Positions 25,461 to 34,603 of a stretch of DNA of 44,130 bases are shown piece by piece. Position numbers and translations under genes: made by a program. Source of the DNA: an uncultured Fidelibacterota bacterium (GTDB lineage Bacteria > Marinisomatota > Marinisomatia > Marinisomatales > TCS55). The DNA lies in assembly GCA_913046805.1 (NCBI GenBank), contig CAJWTA010000003.1:1-44130 (forward strand). Direction: 5' to 3'. Positions within the stretch are counted from its first letter, which is position 1; each line of letters starts with the position of its first letter. The notes beneath the pieces are model-generated. The model was not told the DNA's origin. It ran no database searches and saw nothing but the letters and a program-made list of their open reading frames with translations.

Positions 25461-26771
25461 TTACAGTCTTTTTAATGCAGCATCTATAATTTCGAAACCA
25501 CGATCGATTTCATCAGAAGTAATATTTAAGTGCGGTCTAAATCGAATTGATTTTTTACCACAACCCAACATCATTGCACCCTCATTTAAAATTATATCAG
25601 CGAGCTTATCACGTTCATCTCCAGTATTTAAATCAAATGCTCCAAATAGACCTCTATTTCTAGAATTAGATACATAGCCTGGGTGATTATTTTGAAGATT
25701 ATTTAAACAGGCGGATAGATGTTTACCCATCTCTTTAGCATTGTTGACAAGGTTTTCATTTTCAATAATTTCTAGATAAAGAGTAAATCGAACCATATCA
25801 ACAAGACTGCCACCCCAAGTAGAATTTATTCTACTTGACTCAGTAAAAACGTGGTTTTCCACTTCATCTAATCTTTTGCTTGCAAAGATACCGCAAACTT
25901 GTGTTTTTTTACCAAAACTAATTATATCAGGCTGTGCATCCTCGCTAAAAGCCTGATGTGCCCACATATTACCAGTAATTCCAACACCAGTTTGTACTTC
26001 ATCAAATATTAATAAAAATTCCTCTTCTAATGACAAGGTTTTTAATTGTGATAAAAATTCTTCTCTAAAATGATTATCACCTCCCTCGCCTTGAATGGGC
26101 TCAATAATTAAGGCGGCAATATCATTTTCATTTGCAGCGAGAGCAGACTTAATTTGCTGTATAGCGAATTTCTCTTTCTCTATTAAGGCAGTTAGGCTTT
26201 CATCGGTTAAGGGAAAGTCTATTTTGGGATTATCAATTCTGGGCCAATCAAATTTAGGAAAAAATAATGTTTTTCTTGGATCTGGAGAATCGGTAAGACT
26301 TAAAGTGTATCCAGTTCTTCCATGAAAACATTCTTTAAAATGTATTATTTGACTACCTTTATTCTTAATATTTTTCTCGAGATTCTTTCTTACTTTCCAA
26401 TCAAAAGCAGTTTTTAGCGCATTTTCTACCGCAACCCCACCGCCTTCTATGTAAAATGCATATGGTAAGTATTCTGGCTGAGCAACTCTTCCCATCGTCG
26501 ATACAAATTCTGCCATTTCTATAGAGTAAACGTCTGAATTTGTAGGTTTATTAATAGCTGATGACATTAATCTTTCTTTATTCTCAACTACATAAGGGTG
26601 ATTATAGCCAACAGATAATGATGCAAACATAGAAAATAGGTCTAAATATTCGCGATTATCTCTTCCATCTACTAACCAAGATCCATGACTTTTTTCTAAA
26701 TCAATGATCTGAGACATTCCATCTGCGAGCATTCTTTTGTTTATATGTTTTCTTGCTTCTTTTGGATTCAT
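25461..26771 (-). CDS. lat: L-lysine 6-aminotransferase
   Basis: 436 residues, a class III PLP aminotransferase. Features are the cofactor Asp D257 in FDEVQTG, the PLP lysine K288 in ISFGKKTQVCG, and the CFHGRTGYTLSLT segment. The FGKKTQVCG and FHGRTGYTLS patterns are those of lysine epsilon-aminotransferases (Lat), which convert lysine and 2-oxoglutarate to glutamate and 2-aminoadipate-6-semialdehyde. The next gene upstream is an ALDH7-type dehydrogenase that would oxidise the product, which supports the specificity. Pathway role is inference from sequence and neighbourhood. Confidence 0.9.
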   Translation of the reverse strand: MNPKEARKHINKRMLADGMSQIIDLEKSHGSWLVDGRDNREYLDLFSMFASLSVGYNHPYVVENKERLMSSAINKPTNSDVYSIEMAEFVSTMGRVAQPEYLPYAFYIEGGGVAVENALKTAFDWKVRKNLEKNIKNKGSQIIHFKECFHGRTGYTLSLTDSPDPRKTLFFPKFDWPRIDNPKIDFPLTDESLTALIEKEKFAIQQIKSALAANENDIAALIIEPIQGEGGDNHFREEFLSQLKTLSLEEEFLLIFDEVQTGVGITGNMWAHQAFSEDAQPDIISFGKKTQVCGIFASKRLDEVENHVFTESSRINSTWGGSLVDMVRFTLYLEIIENENLVNNAKEMGKHLSACLNNLQNNHPGYVSNSRNRGLFGAFDLNTGDERDKLADIILNEGAMMLGCGKKSIRFRPHLNITSDEIDRGFEIIDAALKRL

Positions 26772-26807
26772 ACTAACTGTAAACCTCTATTATAATGTTA
26801 TTTAAAT

Positions 26808-28334
26808 CTAGTTATCTAAATTAAATTCTATACCTTGGGCAAGCGGCAAATCAGAGCTCCAGTTAATTGTATTTGTCTGTCTCCTCATATATTGTTTCCA
26901 TGAATCTGATCCAGACTCTCTGCCTCCACCAGTTTCTTTTTCTCCACCGAAAGCTCCTCCTATTTCTGCACCAGAAGTTCCAATATTCACGTTAGCAATA
27001 CCACAATCACTTCCCCTATTTGATAAAAAATATTCTGCATTTTTAACATCATTGGTAAAAATTGAAGATGATAATCCCTGAGGAACATCATTGTGCATAT
27101 CAAGTGCATCTTTTATAGTTTTAAATTTCATAAGATATAGAATGGGTGCAAATGTTTCATCCTGAACAATATCCCATTCGTTTTGCACCTCAGCTATCGT
27201 TGGAGAAACAAAATTTCCATCTTCATTTATTCTAAATCCTCCGCATAATATATTTCCACCCAATTCTTTAATCTTGTGAATGGCTTCTTCGTAAGCCTCT
27301 ATAGACTTTCTATTAATGAGCGGACCCATAAGCGTAGTGTCATCTAAAGGGTTTCCAATTTTAACCTGACCATATGCACTGACCAATTTATTTTTTAATT
27401 CATCATAAATACTTTCATGCGCTATAACTCGCCTAGTAGAGGTGCATCTCTGTCCCGCTGTACCAACCGCGCCAAAAACTATAGCGGGAACTGCTAGACT
27501 TAAAGTCGCGGAATCATCAATAATCATTGCGTTATTTCCACCTAATTCTAAAATGCATTTACCAAATCTAGTAGCTACGGTTTTACTCACATGGCGACCC
27601 ATATGAGTAGAGCCAGTAAATGAAATAAGCGGAACACGTTTATCGGATATTAATTTCTCCCCAACAATTGAACCTGATCCAATAATTAATGAAAAAATTC
27701 CTGAATAGTTATTTTTCCGCATAACTTCATTGCAAATATTTTGAACAGCTATTGCGGTTAAGGGTGTGCTTGAGGAAGGTTTCCATATAGTCGTATTACC
27801 ACAAATAGCCGCTATGAAAGCGTTCCAGGCCCATACAGCTACTGGAAAATTAAATGCTGATATTACACCAACAGGGCCCAAGGGATGCCATTGTTCATAC
27901 ATTCGGTGATCGGGCCTTTCGGAGTGCATGGTTTTTCCATAAAGCATTCTGGATTGACCAACTGCAAAATCAGCTATATCAATCATTTCCTGCACCTCCC
28001 CATCTCCCTCTTGTTTAATCTTACCCATTTCAAGGGCAACTAAACTTCCTAATGCGTCTTTTTTTGCTCTTAGGGCATCGCCCATCTGTCTCACAAGCTC
28101 GCCTCTTACTGGAGCAGGAATTTTCCTGAAATCATCAAAAGATTTTGTTGACTCATTTAAAACTCTATCATAGTCGTCGCTACCTGCCATTGAGACCGAT
28201 GCAATTTTTTCGCCATTTGTAGGATTATAGGAGATTAGTTTATCTGCATTTTCACTCTGAGACCACTTTTCATGACCTGTGCATGCACCGCTATTAAGAT
28301 CTTTGACCCCAAGCTCATTTAATATTGAATCCAT
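26808..28334 (-). CDS. Aldehyde dehydrogenase, ALDH7/piperideine-6-carboxylate dehydrogenase type
   Basis: 508 residues, complete NAD-dependent aldehyde dehydrogenase. The catalytic residues are E263 in LELGGNNAM and C297 in [12 protein letters not shown]. The C-terminal stretch [19 protein letters not shown] and the DLPLAQGI ending closely match ALDH7A1/AmaB, which oxidise 2-aminoadipate-6-semialdehyde (or its cyclic piperideine form) to 2-aminoadipate. With the lysine 6-aminotransferase encoded next, it completes the first two steps of lysine catabolism. It lies between cdsA and lat. Confidence 0.93.
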   Translation of the reverse strand: MDSILNELGVKDLNSGACTGHEKWSQSENADKLISYNPTNGEKIASVSMAGSDDYDRVLNESTKSFDDFRKIPAPVRGELVRQMGDALRAKKDALGSLVALEMGKIKQEGDGEVQEMIDIADFAVGQSRMLYGKTMHSERPDHRMYEQWHPLGPVGVISAFNFPVAVWAWNAFIAAICGNTTIWKPSSSTPLTAIAVQNICNEVMRKNNYSGIFSLIIGSGSIVGEKLISDKRVPLISFTGSTHMGRHVSKTVATRFGKCILELGGNNAMIIDDSATLSLAVPAIVFGAVGTAGQRCTSTRRVIAHESIYDELKNKLVSAYGQVKIGNPLDDTTLMGPLINRKSIEAYEEAIHKIKELGGNILCGGFRINEDGNFVSPTIAEVQNEWDIVQDETFAPILYLMKFKTIKDALDMHNDVPQGLSSSIFTNDVKNAEYFLSNRGSDCGIANVNIGTSGAEIGGAFGGEKETGGGRESGSDSWKQYMRRQTNTINWSSDLPLAQGIEFNLDN

Positions 28335-28352
28335 CTTTATCCTTTACATGTT

Positions 28353-29180
28353 TTATAAAATATGATTTTGCAAATACAATACATACAACAGAACCAATGG
28401 GGATGTAAAGATCAAAGAATCGCATCTATCTAAAAATCCTCCATGTCCCAACAAAATACTTCCAGAATCTTTTAAATTAGCGTCCCTTTTGAACATTGAT
28501 TCAGCTATATCACCCCACTGACCAAATACACCGATTATCAAAGAAAAAACTGCAACAGATAATAGTGAAAGATTGTAGTCAATTGCTGATGTATAATTTA
28601 AGTAGTAAATTGTTAAGAATGCACCAACTATACCCGCACAAAAACCTAAAATAGTTTTTTTAGGACTTAATCTTTCTATCAATTTCTTCTTGCCAAATAA
28701 CTTGCCAAATGTATAGGCAAATGAATCACATATCCATACGCTTACAAGCATCATGAGTGTAAAATTTGAACCATTAAAAGAGTCAAATTGCCTTAACCCT
28801 ACTATGGATGCGAACAAGATTCCAATATACAAAACCCCAAAAAATGTAATTGAAACATTTACAATTGGATTTTTACTATCTTTAAATGTTTCAAAAAAAA
28901 TAACCAGAACTAAGAATGTTAAAGCAAGACATAAACACTCAAATAGTGAATAACTAAAAATATTATAATAAGCATACGACATTGCGACAACACCAAGATA
29001 CCCCAGCGTGATATTGGGTTCGTAGTTCTTAGCCTTGGCGAGATTATAAAACTCATGAACGCATAATAAGGCTACAATCGTTAAAGCTATAAAGAATACC
29101 ATTCCGCCTTGACTTAAAATCATCAATACTGACGGTATACCAATGATTATTACCGGCAGTCTTTTTTTAATCATATTCAT
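28353..29180 (-). CDS. cdsA: Phosphatidate cytidylyltransferase
   Basis: 275 residues, about seven to eight membrane segments. The family signature is complete: SMFKRDANLKDSG and LLGHGGFLDRCDS near the C-terminus. CdsA makes CDP-diacylglycerol from phosphatidate and CTP in the inner membrane for phospholipid synthesis. Its start directly follows the lipid kinase stop with no gap, which fits a shared lipid metabolism operon. Confidence 0.95.
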   Translation of the reverse strand: MNMIKKRLPVIIIGIPSVLMILSQGGMVFFIALTIVALLCVHEFYNLAKAKNYEPNITLGYLGVVAMSYAYYNIFSYSLFECLCLALTFLVLVIFFETFKDSKNPIVNVSITFFGVLYIGILFASIVGLRQFDSFNGSNFTLMMLVSVWICDSFAYTFGKLFGKKKLIERLSPKKTILGFCAGIVGAFLTIYYLNYTSAIDYNLSLLSVAVFSLIIGVFGQWGDIAESMFKRDANLKDSGSILLGHGGFLDRCDSLIFTSPLVLLYVLYLQNHIL

Positions 29181-30068
29181 CTAGACCATCAACTCTATTT
29201 CTTGAGGAAGAACCTCAACTTCAACAGGTGTAGTACCTAACACTTCACCATCAATATTCAGCTGCCTATCTTTTTCAGGTAAAATAGAAAATTTCTTCAC
29301 TTGTCTATAGTCTACGCCTGGATCACTAATGTGATTACCCGCGAATACTTTTGGAAATAATTTGAGCAATTTAAACCTAGAAACCTTTCTAACAATGATC
29401 AAATCAATTAACCCATCGTCCAATCGAGCAAGTGGCGCCATCTTCATTCCTTTCCCAGTATGAATAGTATTGCAACCAATAATAAATGCGAAATCTGAAG
29501 CGATTGAGTTATTATCTATGCTTACCCTTGCAAATCTTTTTCTATGACTTAAAACCTCAAGTATTGAGGCCAAATTGTATCTCTGGGATCCAATCCATCT
29601 CATTTTATCGGCTAAGAGGTTCGCGTCTGTCGGTATTCCCCATCCAAGAATATTGAAACCGTAGAATAACTTATCAGGAGTTTTACATGAAAATATGTCT
29701 ATTTTTCTACGTTTACCATCGATGATCCTTTTTGTGGCCTCTATTGGATCCAAGCAGTTAATATCGTGCATAAACGAATTTCCAGTGCCCCCTGTTATTA
29801 AGCCAAGCGGGAATCTATTTAAATCCTTTCGATTCATAACCCCATTTATTACCTCAGACATTGTTCCATCTCCACCAATACAACAAAATCCATCGTAGCC
29901 ATTCATATCTACTTCCATTGCAATCTTTTTATTATGACCAGCATATTCCGTTTCGATTACATTAAGTTGAATATTATTTTCATTAAAAAGCGGTATTACT
30001 TCTTTTAGAATTTTTGGACCTTTTTTGTGGCCACCAAATGGATTAACGGTTAAATATAATTTTTTCAA
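29181..30068 (-). CDS. Diacylglycerol/lipid kinase family protein
   Basis: 295 residues, matching YegS/DgkB-type soluble lipid kinases. The nucleotide-binding features are TVNPFGGHKKGPKIL at the N-terminus, CCIGGDGTMSEVINGVM, and GLITGGTGNSFMHDI. The C-terminal domain holds ARLDDGLIDLIIV. The substrate (diacylglycerol or a sphingoid-like lipid) cannot be told. It probably makes phosphatidate, the substrate of CdsA encoded next, so a lipid recycling role is likely. Confidence 0.9.
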   Translation of the reverse strand: MKKLYLTVNPFGGHKKGPKILKEVIPLFNENNIQLNVIETEYAGHNKKIAMEVDMNGYDGFCCIGGDGTMSEVINGVMNRKDLNRFPLGLITGGTGNSFMHDINCLDPIEATKRIIDGKRRKIDIFSCKTPDKLFYGFNILGWGIPTDANLLADKMRWIGSQRYNLASILEVLSHRKRFARVSIDNNSIASDFAFIIGCNTIHTGKGMKMAPLARLDDGLIDLIIVRKVSRFKLLKLFPKVFAGNHISDPGVDYRQVKKFSILPEKDRQLNIDGEVLGTTPVEVEVLPQEIELMV

Positions 30069-30069
30069 G

Positions 30070-30573
30070 TCAATTTCTATGTTTCATGTATTTATTGTCA
30101 CCCCACTCAATTACTTCAATCTTTACTTTTGTAGTACCATCATTTACAAAACCTAATTTTTTAGCTGCTCCATAGGAACAATCAAGAATTCTGCCTTTAA
30201 CGTAGGGTCCTCTGTCGTTAATTCGCAAGATTAAAGATTTTTCGTTTGAAATATTTGTGACTCGAACAATTGTGTTCAACGGTAATGTTTTGTGGGCAGC
30301 TGTTAGTCCATACATGTCATAAACTTCGCCATTTGCAGTAAGTTTTCCATGAAAATCCTCTGCGTAAAAAGAACTTACACCTTTCATTGTCTTTCTATGC
30401 TTATTAAATGATGACTTGGTGTTTAATCTTGGTGATTTGGGGATTTTTTTATTAGATATTTTTTTAACATCACCCGATGTATATCTTGGTGCACTCGAGC
30501 AATGAGATAACAAAAGAAAACCCAATACAAAAAATGGAGTCAATTTGTGGGTTAATTTCTTAGATAAATTCAT
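30070..30573 (-). CDS. rlpA: Septal ring lytic transglycosylase RlpA family lipoprotein
   Basis: 167 residues. The N-terminal signal (FFVLGFLLLSHC) ends in a Cys, with an unusual His just before it. The double-psi beta-barrel domain of RlpA follows: GVSSFYAEDFHGKLTANGE, TAAHKTLPLNTIVRVTN and RINDRGPYVKGRILDCS. Only this core is present, without the SPOR domain of larger RlpA proteins. RlpA acts on peptidoglycan without stem peptides; whether this core is catalytic is unknown. It overlaps the upstream gene by 14 bases. Confidence 0.88.
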   Translation of the reverse strand: MNLSKKLTHKLTPFFVLGFLLLSHCSSAPRYTSGDVKKISNKKIPKSPRLNTKSSFNKHRKTMKGVSSFYAEDFHGKLTANGEVYDMYGLTAAHKTLPLNTIVRVTNISNEKSLILRINDRGPYVKGRILDCSYGAAKKLGFVNDGTTKVKIEVIEWGDNKYMKHRN

Positions 30574-31288
30574 GAATTACATTCTTAATTTTCCACGGTT
30601 TAAAGCAGATAGTACCTAAAGAGATATGATTTGCGCCAATACTTAAATAATTATCTATGTCATTAGCTGTTGTGATTCCGCCTCCAGCTATTACTTCAAT
30701 ATCATCTCCCCATTTTTCTTTGATCTGGGAAATTAGTTTGTTCACGTACGGAATGAGCGATTTACCCGACAATCCGCCCTCATTTATCGGTAACGTATTG
30801 CAGCAGTGAATTTGTTTAAAACCCAGTTCATCAACAAGAAAAGTCAGCTGTTCCATTGTGGTAGTTGGTGAAATTTTAGCGATACAATATTTTCGATTAC
30901 TTGAATTATTGAACAAGGCTGCATCCTTCCATGACAACGGAGACTTTTCATCTAAATTTGGACAGCTAAGATTGACTTCTAAAGATTGATCCTTTGGAAC
31001 TATTTCGAAAAGTTTTTCAAAATCCGTACTATCGATTGCCGCAACAGATAATACTTCATTTGGTCTGGTCACTTTTAGACCTTTATTAATACCCTCGTTT
31101 GGCAAGCCTAATTTGTTCTTCCATCCTTTTCGTTTTCGATCGTACCTCATGGTCTTCATTATTCGAAAAAGTCTTCCAACAAAACCAGACCTATACTCTA
31201 GCGTCCAGGTACCTGTTACGGGTATGACTTTAGTCAAAGAATTAAATTTTAAATAATTACCAAATGGCGCTGCTATAAAGACTTTCAC
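30560..31288 (-). CDS. Dihydroorotate dehydrogenase-like protein, short
   Basis: 242 residues, about 60 fewer than usual. The C-terminal two thirds clearly follow the DHODH TIM-barrel pattern: LGLPNEGINKG, VNLSCPN with Cys109 at the catalytic position of class 1 enzymes, AKISP with Lys138, NEGGLSGKSLIP, IAGGGITTANDI and HISLGTICF. The N-terminal part is atypical, with a basic stretch (MRYDRKRKGWKNK). It may be a divergent pyrimidine enzyme or a flavoprotein with another substrate. The start is GTG with AGG nine bases upstream. It lies between the TPR lipoprotein gene and rlpA. Confidence 0.75.
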   Translation of the reverse strand: MKVFIAAPFGNYLKFNSLTKVIPVTGTWTLEYRSGFVGRLFRIMKTMRYDRKRKGWKNKLGLPNEGINKGLKVTRPNEVLSVAAIDSTDFEKLFEIVPKDQSLEVNLSCPNLDEKSPLSWKDAALFNNSSNRKYCIAKISPTTTMEQLTFLVDELGFKQIHCCNTLPINEGGLSGKSLIPYVNKLISQIKEKWGDDIEVIAGGGITTANDIDNYLSIGANHISLGTICFKPWKIKNVIHEFI

Positions 31289-31298
31289 TTAACTATAC

Positions 31299-33011
31299 CT
31301 AATTACTTGCACTTTTTATTTTAATATTTGATATTAAGGGCAATCTCGCTTTAGATGATTTAGCTTGATCGGAGATGCTGTGATGCTTGATAATCCATTC
31401 ATAAAATTTTATAGCACTGTCTGGGACAACATAATTATAATCATAGTTATAGGCTAAGAAATAGGCTGCCCTTAAACCACTTTCTGAAATTGTATCATTA
31501 GAAACAATGCTTTTATATTTGTTCAGAGCCATATCTGGGTTAACTCTCCATGCTTTTTCTGCTTCCACCAATATATCATTTGAGGTTTTAATGTTTTTTG
31601 CGAGCGATGAATCCGAACTTACTATCGCATAAGCATAGTCACTTCTCGGAAACTCATCTAATATCCTATTTTTGATCTTTCTAGAGGTGTCATAGTTTTT
31701 ATTCTTATCTAGTATTTTCGACTTCATAAATAAGGATTTTGCTAAGAAAGACTTATTATTATTTAATCCTAACAACTGATCGATATAAACTAAAGCCGAG
31801 TCACTATTATAAAAATGTAGAAATTCTAATTCTGCCAATTCGTATAACATCTTTGAAACCATATTATTGGTTTTTTGCTCTTTCTTTGACGCCGTACTGA
31901 CACTATTTGAGGTGCTCTCAATATATTGACTATAGTCCTCTAGCAAGCTAGAATACGCGTTTATTTCCTTGATTCGCAATTGAGCTGATTTAATAAATAG
32001 AGACGATCTGAATTCAGATCTTACCATTGTGTAAAATTTCAAAGCCCCATCAAGGTCTCTATGGTTTAAAAGTGTTTGTTCGCCTAAGAGGTATGCTGCT
32101 TCTGCGGATTCTTTTGTCCTTGGATAATCATTTAAAATACTTTTTAACCTTGATGTATATTCATCCGATTTATTTTGGATCTCATAGAGCTTTGCAAGTT
32201 CAAGCTCTAGCGCAGGGTATATACTTTGATAAGCTTCTTCTGTGAGCATGGTTTTAATAGAATTAGATGCTAGGTTATATTGATTTTGAAGTCTATGTAT
32301 CTGAACAATCTTTAAATTGCTCAACTGCATTCTGCTTTTAATTTGCGTATTTTTTATCACTTGTTTGTAAGCTTCCATTGACCTGCTATAATCGCCTTGC
32401 TTGAATGATAAATCAGCAATTCTGTAATAAATTTGATCCTTTTCTAATCGGTCCTTGATCGCTTTCGCAGCTAACTCAAGATAGTCCATCGACTTATCAT
32501 TTAAGTTTTGCTCAAAATAAATTTCTGCAATTGATAAATATATTTTCGATTGAAGTGATTTATTGATTTTGCTATTAGATAAATCAATTAAACTATTGAT
32601 GGCTGGCTGAATTCTACCCTCTTTCCATTTGACCAAGGCCGTCCAATAAACAATGTCATAGTTTAATTCATTTTCGAATTCAAGACGCATTTCAGATAAA
32701 GCTTGGTTTGTCTCTAGGTACTCTGACCTGAAAAAATGAGATTTAATTATGAGAAGATAAGCCTCTTTTCTAAAGTCCACTTCAGGATATTCGGATAAAA
32801 TGTATTTTGATTTTTCAATAGAGCTTTGATAAAGATCTAAAGCACTCTTTGGTAATTTATTTTTTTCTGATTTTTTTCTGATGACCTCAGCTTGTTTAAA
32901 TTGCTCCTTTGCATTATAAAAAGTATTAAAATAAGCGCTAAAATTTGCACAGGACACAAGCAAAAAAATTGTAACAAAAAGATACTTTATATTTATACGA
33001 AAATAATCCAT
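31299..33011 (-). CDS. TPR-repeat lipoprotein
   Basis: 570 residues. The N-terminus is a lipoprotein signal (about residues 9-21, ending FLLVSC), followed at once by AYFNTFYNAKEQFKQAE, a pattern common in TPR lipoproteins of Bacteroidetes and relatives. The rest is predicted helical with TPR-like repeats, for example YYRIADLSFKQGDYSRSMEAY and AAYLLGEQTLLNHRDLDGAL. It is probably a periplasmic scaffold; the exact partner is unknown. It is divergently transcribed from the PEGA-domain gene, with about 55 bases between the starts. Confidence 0.8.
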   Translation of the reverse strand: MDYFRINIKYLFVTIFLLVSCANFSAYFNTFYNAKEQFKQAEVIRKKSEKNKLPKSALDLYQSSIEKSKYILSEYPEVDFRKEAYLLIIKSHFFRSEYLETNQALSEMRLEFENELNYDIVYWTALVKWKEGRIQPAINSLIDLSNSKINKSLQSKIYLSIAEIYFEQNLNDKSMDYLELAAKAIKDRLEKDQIYYRIADLSFKQGDYSRSMEAYKQVIKNTQIKSRMQLSNLKIVQIHRLQNQYNLASNSIKTMLTEEAYQSIYPALELELAKLYEIQNKSDEYTSRLKSILNDYPRTKESAEAAYLLGEQTLLNHRDLDGALKFYTMVRSEFRSSLFIKSAQLRIKEINAYSSLLEDYSQYIESTSNSVSTASKKEQKTNNMVSKMLYELAELEFLHFYNSDSALVYIDQLLGLNNNKSFLAKSLFMKSKILDKNKNYDTSRKIKNRILDEFPRSDYAYAIVSSDSSLAKNIKTSNDILVEAEKAWRVNPDMALNKYKSIVSNDTISESGLRAAYFLAYNYDYNYVVPDSAIKFYEWIIKHHSISDQAKSSKARLPLISNIKIKSASN

Positions 33012-33066
33012 ATTTTAGTCTTATAAGTTCATTCATTTATAACATAATTTGAAAATCATTTATTTA

Positions 33067-33486
33067 ATGCTAAAAAAAATCTTATACCTCACTTTTCTCA
33101 TTGTAACTCTAGCTAATTCTCAGAGCTCTATATTTGATGAACCGTATGGATATGTATCCATTGAAAGCGATAGTATCAACATACCAATTTATATTGACGG
33201 CGATTTAATTGGCCATACACCAATTCAAAAACCTGTGCCTTTAATTATTGGAAGTCATTACATTGATATTAAACCAATTTCTATTTCAAACCCCTTTACG
33301 CAGCAGGGTGCACTTAGTAGCTCAAAAAATATCTATGTTTTCAAAAACGATACTATATCAATTGTTATTAATCCATACCTGTTACGTAAAGAGAGCGAGA
33401 GAGTCATAAAGGAACGACGTTATTCGGGTTATATAGGGCTTGCGCTAGGACTGCTCACTTTATTGCAATTATGGATAATTAGTTAA
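33067..33486 (+). CDS. PEGA-domain protein with signal peptide and C-terminal membrane anchor
   Basis: 139 residues from ATG 33067. A TTG 18 bases upstream is an alternative start. Residues 1-20 form a signal peptide (MLKKILYLTFLIVTLANSQS). A PEGA domain (about 25-80) is shown by GYVSIESDSINIPIYIDGD and GHTPIQKPVPL. The last 20 residues (GYIGLALGLLTLLQLWIIS) make a membrane helix. PEGA domains bind surface structures or sugars in envelope proteins. Its function is not known. It shares the divergent promoter region with the TPR lipoprotein. Confidence 0.75.
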   Translation: MLKKILYLTFLIVTLANSQSSIFDEPYGYVSIESDSINIPIYIDGDLIGHTPIQKPVPLIIGSHYIDIKPISISNPFTQQGALSSSKNIYVFKNDTISIVINPYLLRKESERVIKERRYSGYIGLALGLLTLLQLWIIS

Positions 33487-33530
33487 AAATACTTTATTTT
33501 TATCCTTTAAAAAGATTCTTAAGTTTTAAC

Positions 33531-33725
33531 ATGAACAAACAAAAAGATTTAGATAATCCTGTAAAGTTTAAACCAGATTACAAATGGCCTAAAACCGGGT
33601 CTATAAAAAATTGTCCTAAATGTGATGCCCCGATGCAATTACAGCCGAATGTTGATGAATATTATGGTAAACCTTGGTGGTGTCATGGATGCCAATGGCA
33701 ATTCTCAGAAGAAGAATTAGGTTAA
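33531..33725 (+). CDS. Small zinc-binding protein (hypothetical, 64 aa)
   Basis: 64 residues with two cysteine pairs, CPKC near residue 28 and CHGC near residue 51, fitting one zinc-binding knuckle pair. A tryptophan cluster (KPWWCHGCQWQF) and the charged ends suggest a compact domain. I do not recognise the family. It lies 16 bases before the oxygenase gene and 44 bases after the PEGA gene. There is no ribosome binding site of note. Confidence 0.7.
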   Translation: MNKQKDLDNPVKFKPDYKWPKTGSIKNCPKCDAPMQLQPNVDEYYGKPWWCHGCQWQFSEEELG

Positions 33726-33741
33726 GCATTGTAAATACAGT

Positions 33742-34584
33742 ATGTCCATTGATGTATCAACAATAGATTTTAATCATAAAGATTCACCTGCAAAATTTGT
33801 TGATTCCTTTAAATCTTCAGGCTTTGCTATAATTAAAAATCATCCAATAGACAGTGACCTTATTGATAATGTTTATGATGATTGGCATTCTTTTTTTAAT
33901 AGTTCCAACAAATTTGATTATACATTTGATCCTAAAGGTCAAGATGGATACTTTCCTTATCTTACTGAAAATGCAAAGAATTCTAACATAAAAGACTTAA
34001 AGGAATTTTACCATATTTATCCATGGGGAAAATTCCCAGATACAATTAGCAATTCTACGATGATCCTTTATAATCAAATCATTGACTTAGGCACAAAACT
34101 TTTAAGCTGGATTGATCAATATAGCCCAATCCATGTTAAAGATAATTTTTCTATGCCTTTAGAATCTATGATTCAAAACAGTGCTTCAAATTTATTTAGA
34201 ATAATACATTATCCCCCAATAAATGAAACTACAGAAAAAAATGCATTAAGAGCTGCTCCGCATGAAGATATCAATTTAATCACAATTTTAATGACTGGAA
34301 GTGAACCTGGTCTTGAAGTTATGGATTTAGATGGTAGCTGGCATAAGATAGGTTGCGATAAAAACACATTGATTATTAATTCTGGTGACATGCTTAAAAT
34401 GGCCTCAAGAAACTACTACCCCTCAACAACGCACCGTGTAGTTAATCCAGATAAATCAAACAATGTAAGTAGGTATTCTATGCCTTTATTTATTCATCCA
34501 AGAGACGAGGTAAGTCTGAATGAAGAACATACAGCTCGATCTTACCTTGATAAAAGATTGAGTGAAATTGGTTTAAAGAATTAA
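33742..34584 (+). CDS. 2-oxoglutarate/Fe(II)-dependent oxygenase, isopenicillin N synthase family
   Basis: 280 residues. The double-stranded beta-helix core holds the iron triad H174, D176 and H231 (PHEDINLIT, TTHRVVNP) and the 2-oxoglutarate-binding R244 and S246 (RYSMPLF). The N-terminal segment GFAIIKNHPI is also typical. Members include isopenicillin N synthase, gibberellin oxidases and many uncharacterised bacterial hydroxylases. The intact Arg-x-Ser motif argues for a 2-oxoglutarate-dependent enzyme. The substrate is unknown. It may be co-transcribed with the small zinc protein. Confidence 0.88.
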   Translation: MSIDVSTIDFNHKDSPAKFVDSFKSSGFAIIKNHPIDSDLIDNVYDDWHSFFNSSNKFDYTFDPKGQDGYFPYLTENAKNSNIKDLKEFYHIYPWGKFPDTISNSTMILYNQIIDLGTKLLSWIDQYSPIHVKDNFSMPLESMIQNSASNLFRIIHYPPINETTEKNALRAAPHEDINLITILMTGSEPGLEVMDLDGSWHKIGCDKNTLIINSGDMLKMASRNYYPSTTHRVVNPDKSNNVSRYSMPLFIHPRDEVSLNEEHTARSYLDKRLSEIGLKN

Positions 34585-34603
34585 AATTATTTTATAGGTA
34601 ATC

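Noticed and set aside
12596..34584. Possible beta-lactam route from the isopenicillin N epimerase-like aminotransferase, the lysine 6-aminotransferase and the IPNS-like oxygenase
   Set aside because: The genes are scattered over 20 kb in unrelated operons, there is no peptide synthetase, and each family has many non-antibiotic members.
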